A stretch of DNA of 64,000 nucleotides from Neoceratodus forsteri (lineage: Eukaryota > Chordata > Ceratodontiformes > Ceratodontidae), in assembly GCA_016271365.2 (NCBI GenBank), contig CM057454.1, forward strand, positions 696,399,501-696,463,500, read 5' to 3'. A model generated the notes under the pieces. It was given only the letters and a program-made list of their open reading frames with translations, was not told the DNA's origin and searched no databases. Both the position numbers and the translations under genes were made by a program. Positions 1 through 11,364 of this stretch are shown here, one piece after another; position 1 is the stretch's first letter, and every line of letters starts with the position of its first letter.

Positions 1-20
1 TACAGTATGTTTCTACTTGA

Positions 21-1190
21 TTATTTTTCCCCTACTGGGGGATTATATTTAGATTTAATATGTAATGCTGTTTTTACCTGTTTCTCATATGAATCAATTT
101 GTTCACTTTGTTGAAATTGTGTCTTAAGTCTTAAAGCCCTGAAAAATCTCTGTAAGTCTGCTTCCAACTGGAATAGGTCTGTGGACTGTTTTGGAGCAAA
201 TGACAACCCTAGGCTTAACAATTCTGTCTCTGTATTGGTTAATATTTTGTTACTTAGATTGAATATTGGTATCAAGTGTGTCTCTGATTCCGATTGCCTC
301 TGTACCCTGTTCTTGTTTTTCCAGTTGTTACATCTCCCATTCTTCGACTGCCCCTCCACCCACCTTTGTGCCCCCCCGGTTCCCCTGACTGGTTTGTCTA
401 TCTCTTAGTCAGTATCTTGCTGTTGTGTCTTGTTGATATGATGTACCTGGCTCCTGTCTATCTTGTAATGATGGCTCTTCTGCTTCTCTTGTCTCCTTAT
501 GTATATTAGGGTCCCTTGTATAGCTACTGTCACTATATGTACTGTTCTCATTGTATCTGTTCTGTTGTCCCCATGTTTGTTTCTGAGAATATTTTTATAA
601 GTATATATTTTCTTATCTCGATAGTCATTTGCATCTCTTTGAATTTTTTTAATTTTTTGCTGCTTAAGCCTTTCTTCATATTCTTTGATGTTTGTTTTAA
701 AACTTCCTAGATTAGCTTTAAATGCTTCTTCTGCTAATTTAGTTTTTAATACTTCCTCCATTAATGTTGTTTCTTTTTCTGTCAATTCTCTTTCATCCAA
801 AATAGCCTCTATAAGGCAGTACATAAAGTCACAAGATGCTCTATTTCTTATTCCATCCCAGTTTTTGGCTAATTTCTCTGACTCTATGCCCAGATTAGGT
901 TCAATGAAAATCCTTAACCCTCTACGTATCATATTGTATTCTAAGTATTTTGTTAATGTCAGACCATGCCACTCTAGTCTGGTATTTTTCTATCGATAAT
1001 TTTCCATTTTTTGTACCAAAGTCTTATTAGTAACACCAAGTTGTTCTGTAAAGTCCCGTTCACCTCTCATAGCATCAAATAGTTTCTTACGTGTTTCTTC
1101 CGTAGATGTTTTATGATACATCAGTCCTTGTGCACTTTGGCCTATATCTCGAAATACTTCCATCTTCTTAAGTAGTGTCCATTGATTGAT
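21..1190 (-). pseudogene. Penelope-like retroelement, N-terminal part (runs off left edge)
   Basis: Reading right to left, three coding blocks follow one another. About 1170-1000 has a short reading with EETRKKLFDAMRGERDF. 932-405 is a 175-residue block rich in Lys, Glu and Arg that looks coiled-coil and contains KIQRDANDY. 359-21 contains FNLSNKILTNTE, then LSLGLSFAP, then DLQRFFRALRLK. From family knowledge, this order (basic coiled-coil, R-D-x-x-D-Y, then N-L-S plus a G-L-x-F block) resembles the region ahead of the reverse transcriptase in vertebrate Penelope-like elements. The RT and GIY-YIG endonuclease would lie left of base 1 and cannot be seen. Stops or frameshifts separate the blocks, so it is not functional as read. 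Another retroelement ORF1 is the main alternative. Confidence 0.55.
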
Positions 1191-1560
1191 TCAGTTCTTT
1201 ACGGTGGTAAGTGTTCTACTAGTTCTATGCTGGTATTGCTAGTTACTTTAAAAAGTCCTTTTTTAATCTGCAGCCCAAATGTCCATGGATAGGTGTCCCA
1301 GTCCCTTAGGTCACCTCTGCCATCTTTGCCATTACTGCAGAAGCCATAACTTATCATAGCCATTTTAACAGTAACCAAATTGACTTTGCCCTTATTGCAG
1401 TTGCTGTTATTTCTTTGCCGTTTTGACAGGCTACTGAAAAGGTTCATGTTCTTGGAAGCTAGTACTGTATGTAGCATGAGCAAGAAAAACCATATGGTAC
1501 TTTCTTGATGGACGTCAATTGTTGCATTCGCAGTTGATGTCGTAGCATACTGGTTGGATA
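1191..1560. other. Unassigned spacer
   Basis: AT-rich sequence between the Penelope-like coding blocks and the CT minisatellite. It may be the 5' leader of the Penelope-like element, but no terminal repeat or duplication was seen. Confidence 0.4.
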
Positions 1561-1564
1561 GGGG

Positions 1565-1612
1565 TTCTGAAAAGGCACACTCTCTGTCTCTGACTCTCTT
1601 TCTCACTCTCTC

Positions 1613-1643
<31 letters not shown>

Positions 1644-1890
1644 GTCAACAAGCAGGGTGGGTGACTGGGGATTCTTATACTGTGAAAATGCATGCTCTCT
1701 GTCTCTGTATCTGTCTCTGTCTCTCTCTCTCTCTCTCTGAACAAGCAGGGTGGCTGGCTGGGGGGTTTATATTGTGAAAGGCATGCTCTATTTTTCTTTT
1801 CATCTCTCTTTCTTTCTCTCACACTCTCTCTCTCTCAACAAGCAGGTTGGCTGCCTGGGGTGGGGTGTCTTATGTATTTCAGTGGCAGAA
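1565..1890 (+). repeat. CT-rich minisatellite, about 3.5 units of 93-97 bp
   Basis: Each unit has a (CT)n tract, then AACAAGCAGG with a G-rich stretch (TGGCTG, CTGGGG), then TATTGTGAAA or similar and GCATGCTC before the next CT tract. AACAAGCAGG begins at 1647, 1740 and 1837, giving spacings of 93 and 97 bp. The first unit is partial. Reading frames through it on either strand are low-complexity artefacts. Confidence 0.85.
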
Positions 1891-2160
1891 TATCTCTTAT
1901 TCAATCAGCATGATGTCAGTGGCTCCAAGGTGACGTGTATTTAGATGACTGCAGGTAATGACTGCACACATTCCGGGAACTATGATGGAATTAGCAAGGA
2001 CGGTGAAGGCAAACTATAATGACATGTCTTTATAAAACTTTGAACAGGAAGAAGTACTTTAATGCCAATTTTGTCTTTATGCACTTCCACCAACATCCTC
2101 ATCCTCATTAATGAGGGAGCAGCCCTCACAATCCTCAAGGCTTGAGCTGTCCCCACTTAG
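1891..2160. other. Unassigned flank of the hAT remnant
   Basis: No ORF, RNA gene or clear terminal repeat recognised. It may hold the 3' untranslated end of the neighbouring hAT copy. Confidence 0.3.
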
Positions 2161-4640
2161 AAATTATTTTTCTACAAGTGCATCATCAACTTCAATTGAA
2201 TGCCATTTGATGCTGCCACCAGGATGGTCTGTTTTACCATCTTCAGCACCACCATGCTTGTGACTGGGTACAAACATAGATGTGCTTATTCTACTTGGAA
2301 TGTGACCATTATTCATTTTGATAAATGTCAGCATTCTAACATTTGTAGGTGATAGATTAGTATGACAGTCATGCACAGTTGCCCCTGCAGAAGTAAATAT
2401 CTTCTCCACTATTACACTAGAGGGTGGACAGGTGAGGTACTTCAGTGCTGTTGATGTCGGCACTGGACATTCATTCACCTTGCCACTTCAGTAAACCAGA
2501 GGATAGTCCAATATTGTCAGATGCCTGTTTTCTGCTAAATAGTCTTCAACAAAACTCTGTGCTGCCCACAGTCCTGATGAGTCATCCACCTGTTTACCCC
2601 CTTCCTCTAGGTAACAAATTGCAAGTTGGGGCAAGGCATCCCAAAGTGCATTAATGGGCAACTGTGTGGCTGACACCAGCCTTTGTTTTTTCCACCACCT
2701 TACTGGAGGTGCTGTGGCCACAATGACCTTCAGCCTGGTTATGCTTTGTGTTGCAGCACATTGCATGTGACATCTGTGCCCCATGAACCAATCTGACCAG
2801 CTGTCCTATGAGAATTTTAACCTGATCATGGCCCCCCTCCAGTATGGATGCAATGCCACATTTGTAGCATGGGTCCAGCATTGTGGATATTCCAAATTCT
2901 GGAGATTGCTGAAAGGTGTTGATGTGTCTGTTGCTGTCTAAAATTGTAATCATGTGTTTTATTAATGCACAGCTTTACCAATCTCCTGCCACATCAAGGC
3001 TAGGCTGCAGATTCAACAATGTCAACCACAGAACCTGTAGCATATGGATGGCTTGACTAATGGATGCAGTGTCACCACTCGCTGCCTGTCTGGCATGTTG
3101 AAATGGCCTCAAAATTAGTTTTACTGAATCCATGAGTTTCCACTGCTCAGTTGTCAGAGACATTGATGCCCCAGAACTATCATGGCTTGTGTGCATCACA
3201 AGGTACTCTGAGATTGCTTTGTACTGCATGTACAAGCGCCTCCATGCACCACCTGAAGTTTCATGTTGTCACAAGATGGAACTCCACTTCATGGTAGAGT
3301 GCTGAAGGAAGCTGTTGTGGATCTGCAGCTGCCCAAGTTGGTCACAGGACTTTCCAGAATGTGAAAAGTGGTACAGATGCGACGTTCAACAGTCAACATT
3401 TGCATGATTTCAGGGTACTGCAGAAACTCCTGTACTACAAGATTTAGACAGTGAGCCATGCAGGGAACACTCACAAACCCACCATTGTTGATACATTTAA
3501 TAACATTTGACCCATTATTGCTTGCTATGAAGCCAGCTTTTAGGGACAGGGGTGCAGCCACTCATCGATTTTTGCCAGTAGCAAGTCCAGCATTTTTTCA
3601 CCTGTATGCAACCCTGCTACAGTCCGCATTGCAAGCATGGCATGCTGTCTAATACCATGAAGGTTGCTACCACCACAGTCTTACTTATTACAGTTCTTTC
3701 CCATACCATCATCAAAGACTACCCCAGTTAATTGTGCCCAATGTACTGTAATACCTGTCGTTTTGCCACTTGTTCACATGTCCATACTTAAATGGATGTA
3801 CAGTGAGGCGGAATGCTGAAGGGCATGACTTTTGGACTCTTTCACAGTCCTCTATAACTCAGAGACAGCAAGGATGGCAAAATATGTCTAGGACAGAATC
3901 TTCTATTTGGGACATGTGCATGCCGCAAATCATTAGAATCCCGCATTCTCCACAAAGGAGAATGGCAAAAGGTAATTTGCAAGCATTTCTGCTATGTCAG
4001 CATTGAGTTCATGATTCAGCTGGTATTTAGTGTGCAGCTTCAAAAGGCTCTGCAATGTGGGTTGCATTGTTTGAAATTTTGATTGGGATGTGTCAAACAT
4101 CTGTGTTCTGCAAACTGCCATTGTTGTGGTGGCTTTGACCTCGGGTGGGTGCACAGGTAACAATCCAATAAAATATTTTAAATGTTTTAAGCACAGGGGT
4201 TGATGTAGTAGAATGGCTGCTACCTGGGCTTGTAATGCTGACACCACCGCTGCTACTCTGACCGCTACTGGAACATTCAAAGTCATCCTCCTTTTCATGC
4301 CTGTAGTAACCCTCCAGTGTTAAATCACAAGTTTTACCTACATGGCTACTTTTTACAGTGCCTTGTGAAGGAGATACCTTGCTCAATATGGTTGGTGAGT
4401 GTGAATGTCCCAATACGGCAAAAGCTTCCCTCTGTTGCTGAGACCTCAGTGCCATGTGCCTGCTCTTAAGGTGAGTATGCTGGCCCCAGTGCCAAGGTGC
4501 TGGCCCCAGTGCCAAGGTGGCTAACCTTTTTCCCACATCTTACATGAGCTTGGCAAATGTGGCAGATTGCCACTGTTTCATCCTTTTCATCTTGTGTGAA
4601 AATATCCCAAACTAGATATTTGGCTGCCCTCTATTTCACA
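2161..4640 (-). pseudogene. hAT-superfamily transposase with BED zinc finger, decayed
   Basis: Reading right to left: a BED-type zinc finger (CHIC at 4564-4553, then THLKSRH near 4475-4455), a Ser-rich linker, then a helical region with LNADIAEMLANYLLPFS near 4000. Next is the catalytic-fold region with SNNGSNVIKCI and VPCMAHCLNLVVQ near 3520-3430, and MLDPCYKC near 2880-2850. The hAT C-terminal dimerisation block (YLTCPPSSV, then TSAGATVH and NVRMLTFIKMNN) is near 2440-2310. These motifs in this order are diagnostic of hAT transposases of the ZBED/Charlie type. In the family, an RNase H-like core cuts and pastes the element. Here the reading is broken by many frameshifts and stops into pieces at 4536-4093, 4298-3933, 3561-3289, 3235-2975, 2953-2651 and 2478-2164, so the copy is inactive. 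Confidence 0.85.
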
Positions 4641-4729
4641 TGATGCTGCTGCGGAATATGGGACTGCAGTTTTTGAGGAGGTGAAATGGGTGGTGTGATG
4701 CATGATTTGTGGTGTGATGAAAGCTTTGA

Positions 4730-5060
4730 CTAAACATCACAATCTATAGCTATGACTTTAGGGTCAGCCACAGACACAGATACATCAGAAGAACTTTGGA
4801 GGGGAGATTTAGAAAGAAACTGTTCACCTACAGTCATCTTAAATTTATTTTTCTCAGGTTCCCATATAGGGTCGCTAGTATCATCATCATCATCATCCAC
4901 AACTTCACTTTGGATGCTATCCTGTGAAGATATTACAACCTCCACCTCACTCTGATCATCCACACTTTTTCCGTCAACATCTGATTCTTTGGATGCCCTT
5001 ACATGAGGATCTGTGGAAACATGATAGAAACTTTTAAGCACCTCAATGGTATCAACAAAG
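4730..5060 (-). pseudogene. Acidic segment upstream of the hAT BED finger
   Basis: An open stretch, read right to left, upstream of the BED finger and in the same direction. It is acidic (a DDDDDD run, many Ser, Glu and Asp) and contains DDTSDPIWEPE. Position and direction suggest an N-terminal extension of the same transposase, separated by a stop region at 4641-4729. The first 10-15 codons of the longer open frame (to 5113) lie over the antisense of a CR1 fragment and are probably not part of it. No domain recognised. Confidence 0.4.
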
Positions 5061-5061
5061 T

Positions 5062-5390
5062 CCAGGAGGGTAGCATCTTTCAGAAAAAGAGATGTGTAAG
5101 AACAAGGGGGCACAATTTAAAGATATGGGGGGATGGCTCAGGGGTAATGTGAGGACATTTTTTTTCATGGAGAGAGTGGTGGATGCATGGAACCGCCTTC
5201 CTGGGGAGGTTGTTGGGTCTAAAACAGTGGGGAATTCAAACATGCATGGGACAGACATAAGGCAATTGTAGTGGGGGGTTGCAGGAAGTAGGCTGTTGGT
5301 TAACTAGAATCTGCAGCTTATCCAATAGGAAGGGAAATGGGAATACTGGGTTGGCCAAGTGGTCCTTATCTGCCATCAAAGTCAAAGTCT
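5062..5390 (+). mobile_element. CR1-type LINE, 3' end fragment
   Basis: The plus strand reads VRTRGHNLK, then FFSWRERVVDAWNRLPGEVV. This is the C-terminal tail of CR1-group reverse transcriptases (R-G-H-x-x-K, then R-V-V-x-x-W-N-x-L-P-x-E-V-V). The untranslated end contains GTGGTCCTTATCTGCCATCA, a typical CR1 3' segment. It is 5'-truncated. The same C-terminal block recurs at 20.5 kb, 39.5 kb and 51.2 kb. Confidence 0.75.
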
Positions 5391-5884
5391 ATCTCCTCTT
5401 GGCCATTTTTTTATATTACACAGATAGTCACCAAGAAACAAAACGTGCACCACAAAAAGTGATTTTTCAAGTTTTGTGGGTTGCTGTAAAAAATTCAAGA
5501 GAATTCAGAAGACAGTACAATAGAAAAAATACAGCAATGGGTACTTTTTTATTATGTATGTTTTCATTCATTTAAATGCTCTAATATCCACTGGAGAGAG
5601 AGAGCGAGAGAGAGAGAGAGAGAGAGTTCACAGCACTATGGGGAAACAGGCAGTAGAAGTACAGTGATAACAATGTCAGCACACTGAAGAGAGACATGTA
5701 ACAGCAAGGTTATATTTCTTCAGTTTGGGGTGGGTGGGAAGTCAAAAAACAACAATAGTGACTTCAAGACAGAAAAAGTCACAATAAAGAGATATAGCAC
5801 AGGCACAAGACCTTAACCACACTCTTCAGACATCCAAAAGTCGAACAACAATACCTTTTTTTGGGTGTGGGTGGTAATATTTAT
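5391..5884. other. Unassigned spacer with GA microsatellite
   Basis: AT-rich DNA with a GA tract at 5594-5626. No coding potential recognised. Confidence 0.4.
5594..5626 (+). repeat. (GA)n microsatellite
   Basis: About 16 GA dinucleotides with one interruption (AGCGAG). Confidence 0.95.
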
Positions 5885-6357
5885 AGCAGTCAATCAATCT
5901 CTCAATCAATTTTTATTTTACCAGGAAAAAACACAATTGAGAGGCTTCATTTACAAGGTGGTTCTGTGAGGACAGTACATGAAATGTAACACATGCAGTA
6001 CTACTATTACAATGCAATGCAATTTTACAAATGAACAGACAGTGCAGTACATCTGGAGTAAGCTAACAACACAATTGTAATATCACAAGTGAAGAACAGG
6101 TACAATAGGAGAGACCACTACAATATGGTAAGCAAGGATATGATAAGGATGGGAGAGGTAAGAGAGGGTAATTCAGGGGGATTGTAGGTCTGGGGGGTGT
6201 CACAGTTGGTAGGGATAATACCAGTACTAACAACAACCAAGAAGCATATAGCAAGTGCTATAGAGATAGTGCAACAGGACAAGGGATCCTGGAGATTATA
6301 ATACAGGTTTAAGAATAGCAGTTGCCAGTTTCCTTCAGCAAGTGTCTCAGCAATGCT

Positions 6358-6792
6358 TTAAAGGTAAACATCCCAACAAACTGTGGAAGTTGTAAGCTTT
6401 TTTTGGAGAGTATTCTGTAGGATAGGGAGAGAATGACTTAAGGAGAACGTGCCGTATACAGTTCTGATCCTAGGAATATGAAGCAGGATATGTGAGTATC
6501 TTCTGAGTGAATATACTCTGGAAGTACATTTGAAAAAATCAGAGATAGATTGGGGAAGATTATTGGTGATGGCTCTGTAGATGCAAAGGACAGCATTTTT
6601 CAGTCTCCAAATTCTAAGTGGCTGCCAATCAAGCTGTGCATAGAGGGAGCAGTGGTGAGTAGTATATGGAGCGCTAGTGATGAATCTTAGTGCTCTATGA
6701 TATAGTGTGTTCAGCTTGGCTAAAGCAGCATTGGGACAATGGCTATAGAGAAAGTCTGTGTAATCCACAAGAGGGAGAAACGTTGAGGTCAC
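6358..6792 (-). pseudogene. Family A LINE ORF, C-terminal end
   Basis: The open stretch reads STFLPLVDYTDFLYSH, then YHRALRFIT and HHCSLYAQLDWQPL, then LPQSISDFF. This is the tail that follows the RT in L2-group ORFs (L-D-Y-x-D-x-x-Y, L-R-F-I-T, H-H-C-x-L-Y). It is the continuation of the coding sequence that stops at 11365 with LVQTTFLPL. The two halves overlap in the 15-bp duplication that flanks the L1/Tx1 insertion. The 144 residues are uninterrupted. Confidence 0.85.
6771..6785. repeat. Target-site duplication, left copy
   Basis: GAGGGAGAAACGTTG, identical to 11350-11364. Confidence 0.95.
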
Positions 6793-7257
6793 CTTCTTGG
6801 GGGGGGCCTATTAATAGAAGCTCTCTGAGGTTACTGTTAGGGCCGGAGAGGCTCTCAGGGTACTGGCATTGTTGCTTGTACACAGGAGTTGCCTCCCTTT
6901 GGAAGGGTGCCTATAGGTTTCAGTTTTCTGATTTAAAAACTAAGGAATCTTCTACATTTCAGGTCCCGATGGGGATTTTGTCTGTATATAGTTGAAGGGG
7001 ACGAGGGGAAGGGGGGTCTCGAGTCATCGATGTCTCTCCTTCTTTTAGCTCGGTTGGGAGAAGTTACTGTAAATTTGAAGTCATTCGTATGTGAGTTAGT
7101 TTGTACAAGTATTGATGGAGGGGGGAAGGAGGGATTTAGATATGCATGCCTTAAGTATTTGAAGGGGGGGAGGATGTGCCTTTTGGGATGGTTTTCTCCT
7201 TTACTGATGTTCATAAATGTGTCTTTCAAACACAAATTAAATGGTAATGGTGTCTTT

Positions 7258-10200
7258 TAAAATTGCCACGTGGAACGTCAGAGGTGCCAGAGAATTGCCT
7301 AAGAGATAACAGGTTCTCAAAACTTTGCCCTTTTGAATATCAATGTCCTACTGTTGCAGGAAACTCACTTAATGACTTCGGAAATCAGTGGGTTATGCCG
7401 GCAGGGATATTCTCAGATTTTTGCTTCCGAAGGATCATCGGCGAGTAGAGGGGTGGCCATACTGATGAAAAGACATGTCCCATTTCTGGCAGAAGAGTGC
7501 CTAGCTGACCAAGAAGGCAGATTTGTTATAGTTATGGGCACCCTCAATAATATTAAAGCGGTATTGGGTGCTATTTATGGCCCTGTGGGAGGAGATTCGA
7601 TTTCCTATGAGACTAGCTGACAAATTGAGTGGCTTCCTGCCCTCCTCAATAATGCTCAGAGGGGACTGGAATATTGCTCCGTCTCAAGATTTAGATAGAT
7701 CTTATAGACCTCTAAAACCACTTTCCCCTTCACAGCTTGCTCTAAGGGATTTCATGGACCTGTTGGGGTTATGCGACCCATGGCATCTGTTTAACCCCTC
7801 CCAGTCAACTTTTTTCCTTTTATTCCCAAGTTCATCAGTCATGGTCCAGAATCGACTTTATTTTGGTCAGTAATACCCTCATGTCTGATATTTTACAGAT
7901 GGGAATAGAGACAATTGTTATATCTGACCATTCGGTGGCATGAATCTTGATCTCACCAGACTCACAGGTCCAAAGGGATTCCTCCTGGAAACTAAACACA
8001 CAACTCTTGAAGGAGGAGCGTACAGTTTCTCATATTAAGTCATTGATTTCGTCTTTTATGGCGATCAATTCAGGTTCAATCAATCGAGAAGACCTGATTT
8101 GGTGCTCCTTTAAGTGTTTCATTAGGGGAGAATTTATTAAGTTAGCGTCTAGGAGGAAAAAACAGAGAGAGGCTAGAATTCTGGCGCTCTCAAGCCAGAT
8201 TAGACATGCCAAAAATACCCTATCCTTGACATCCACCCAGACGGACTTAGAGACCCTAATGAAACTTAGGAATGAATATTTGGACCTGTTAAGAGAGAAG
8301 GTGGAGTATGCTATCCTCAAGACTAGGGCTTACTACTTTGACCAAGGGGACAAACCAGGCAGGATGCTAGCCCTCCGATTGCGTGAGGTAGAGGGCTTGA
8401 GATGGATCCCTGCTTTGTCCTCTCCGGATGGGTCGCTCAAGACTTCTCCTCGGGATATTTCTCAAATTTTTGAATCATTCTACCGAGACCTTTATAGTAT
8501 AGGGCCTTCTCGGCCTTCCCTTACCCAAATTAAACAATTTTTAGACGGTCGTCAACTCCCATCCCTACAGGTCCATCAGCGTGAGTTCTTGGTTTCTCCT
8601 ATTACACTGGCGGAGGTGGAAGACGCGATCCGGGGTCTAGCTCCAGATAAATACCCAGGTCCTGATGGCTTTCCTTCTAATTTTTACAAAGTTTTTTGTA
8701 AGGAGATCGCCCCTTTTCTTCTGAAGTTGCTTGAGTATATGTTTACTAACGACCTTCTTGACCACTCTCTGTTGGAAGCCATGATTGTCTTGATCTTAAA
8801 GCTGGACAAACCCCAAAATGAACCAGCCAGTTACCGCCCAATCTCATTACTAAATTACGACATGAAAATTCTAACTAAAATCCTATTTTTTAGAATTAAG
8901 CAGATTTGGGCTAACCTGTTGAGCCCCGAACAAGCGGGGTTTGTACAAGGCAGATCCTAGGCCGACCATCTACGCACCCTGTCACACATTTTTGAGTCTG
9001 CTCAAGAATCCCAAGCTCCCATGGTCTTAGTTTCATTAGACACAGAAAAATCCTTTGACAGAGTTCACTGGGACTTCCTTTGGGCTACCCTTAAGAGAAT
9101 GGGATTTCCGGACATGTTTATCCAGTGGATTCTGATGGTTTATAAGTCTCCTATGGCCAGAATTTACTGTAGTGGGGTCTTTTCTTCCCATTTTCCTTTA
9201 TTTATGGGCACTATACTGGGGTGTCCTCTCTCCCCTTTTTTGTTCAATTTATACTTAGAACCCCTTTTGCTCAGTATTAAAAGCTCCCCCCAGGTAACAG
9301 GTTGCCCAGTATATCAACAAATTTTGACCCTTTCAGCTTATGCGGATGACATTCTTTTACATTTAACTAACCCGGTATGTTCCCTAAAATCCGTTTTACA
9401 AATTATTGCTCGATTTGGCAAGGTGGCCAACTATAAGCTCAATTTATCCAAATCAGTCATTTTCCTGCTAAACGATAGCACACCTCATATCAACTTCACT
9501 CAATTTGGTATGAAGTGGTCCTCTTCTTCATTCAAATACCTAGGTATACACCTTGCTAAAGACCCTGAGGTCTTCAGGAAACTTAACTTGGATGACCTAG
9601 TCTCAAGGATACAACAAGATTTCCAGAGATGGTCCACCCTTCCCTTATCACTGTGGGGTTGTATAAGTATTATTAAAATGAATGTGTTATCTCAGGTTTT
9701 TTACCCACTAAATTTATTGAATATTTATCTTCCCACATCCTACTTCCAGAAGCTTCATCCTGCCATCACTAAATTTATTTGGCAGGGCAAGCATCCCAGG
9801 CAAGCCTTCTCCAAACTTAACTTACCCAAGGAGAAAGTGGGGCTCCGTCTCCCTAATTTTATGCTATATTACTGGGCGAGCCATTTGTCCAAGATGGGGA
9901 GGTGGTACAATGCAAGATCTGAGGGATATTTTCCTGTATGGCTGCAGCTGGAAAGGAGGATGCTAGATAAGTATAAATTTCAGTCATTCAGAGTTTTCTA
10001 TTATGCCTCTTCCATTCTACCCCTCCAATTACAAAGTAGTGTCATAGGGGTTTCTATTAAGGTGCTGACTCAGTGCTGGAACTTCCTTAACATCTCAGTT
10101 AAAAAGGATATGGCTTAGCCTCTTACTTTAAACCCCAACATCAGAATTGGCAGCTCTCCAATCCCTTCAGATTGGCTCCCTCAGCTACAAGACTGCTGTG

Positions 10201-11015
10201 TGAAAAGTCTCTTCTCCCAGGAATCCCTTCTTTCCTCGATAGAGATTATGACTAAGTTTAATATACCTCGGAAACTTATATTCAGGGTCTTCCAAGTGAG
10301 ACACCTCATGGTTTCCTTTTTTGGCCCATTATTTACCCCATCCCAAGTCAGGCCTATTCTGGAACAGACATGGGATTATGCGAATAACCCCCATAGTATA
10401 TCTAAGAAATATTCTTGCTTACTGGAGGCCAAGTACCCAAACTCCCTCAAAGGCTCTAAGATCTGGGACACTCTTCTGCCAGACTGTCCCATGATTTGGG
10501 GTCAGATTTGGGGAGACATGCATAAATACCTCATCCAAGATAGACATAGGCTTACTCAATACCACATTCTAAATAATTTATATTATACACCGGTCAAACT
10601 GGCCAGATTTGGTAGATTGTCTTCGAACATCTGTACAAGGTGTGGTATTGCTGAAGGTAATCTGGTACACATTCTTTGGCACTGTGACAAAGTAGCTCCT
10701 TTATGGTCTTTAATTCAATCCAAGCTAGACCCTCTTCTGGGACTAAGCGATTCATTTACTATAGAAATTTGTATTCTAGGACAGTTCACTAATATTCAGG
10801 TTCTGGAACATAGATTCCATATGGCTTTAATTTCAATAATAGTGAAAAGACTAGTTCTTAGGCAGTGGATGGACCAATTAGCTATATCGTACGAAGAATG
10901 GATCAAAGAAATGTCTCTTTATTTTAAGACTGAGAAACTAATAGCAAGTACTCGGAACTGTTTGACATCCTTCAGCAGGAGATGGGGTAAATTGTATGCT
11001 CTTTATTTGCATTAA
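7258..11015 (+). pseudogene. L1/Tx1 ORF2: endonuclease, reverse transcriptase and C-terminal domain
   Basis: The endonuclease begins near 7260 with IATWNVRGA, then LLLQETHL and RGVAILMKR, and ends at SDHSVA (7923-7940). This part changes frame at least twice. From 7947 to 11015 a single frame runs through, broken only by TAG at 8958-8960 and TAG at 10116-10118; a TGA at 7941-7943 precedes it in the same frame. RT motifs: GPDGFPSNFYK, YRPISLLN, GFVQGRS (then the first TAG), SLDTEKSFDRVHW, GCPLSPFLFNLY, catalytic YADDILLHL near 9340, FKYLGIHL. The C-terminal CxRC-type motif is CTRCGIAEGN with HILWHC (about 10635-10680), typical of L1/Tx1 ORF2. A recently dead copy: the catalytic residues look intact. 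Confidence 0.9.
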
Positions 11016-11324
11016 GTCTCACATGGGTACACCTCTGAGTACCTGATTTGTGTTGTTTCCTTTGATGTGGTCACTGTATATTGATTAGCCCTTAGTTTAC
11101 CTTTGTATAGATTTTCTAATAAGGCACATCCTGGGGGGGGGAGAGGGAATTTATGAGGGGGGTTTTGGGGTAATAGGATGGAGGGGGCTATGGGTTTGAT
11201 ATTTCTTCAGATCACAGGTACATGCCACATCCCAATTGTAATTTGGGTATTGGGCTAGACTTTGTATATAGCCTACATTCTCAATATCTAATGTGAGTGT
11301 TTTTTTCTTTTATGCTTTAAACTC

Positions 11325-11330
11325 AATAAA
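11325..11330 (+). promoter_or_regulatory. Poly(A) signal of the L1/Tx1 element
   Basis: AATAAA about 20 bases before the A-rich tail that abuts the right target-site duplication. Confidence 0.8.
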
Positions 11331-11349
11331 ATTTGGAATTTAAAAAAAA

Positions 11350-11364
11350 GAGGGAGAAACGTTG
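11350..11364. repeat. Target-site duplication, right copy
   Basis: GAGGGAGAAACGTTG, identical to 6771-6785. Confidence 0.95.

Larger units (their letters stand above)
6786..11349 (+). mobile_element. L1/Tx1-clade LINE inserted in the family A LINE
   Basis: Bounded by a perfect 15-bp duplication. The right end has AATAAA (11325-11330), then a short A-rich tail, as expected for target-primed reverse transcription by an L1-group enzyme. It starts with a G-run at about 6801, carries roughly 470 bp of leader, then an endonuclease/RT ORF (7258-11015) and a 330-bp G-rich 3' UTR. No complete ORF1 is seen; a short stretch near 6870-6990 might be an ORF1 end. The 4.56 kb length and missing ORF1 suggest 5' truncation. 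Confidence 0.9.

Noticed and set aside
1199..1944. Long open frames on both strands through the CT-rich tract
   Set aside because: Arg/Glu or Ser/Leu repeats produced by (CT)n; the sequence is a minisatellite.
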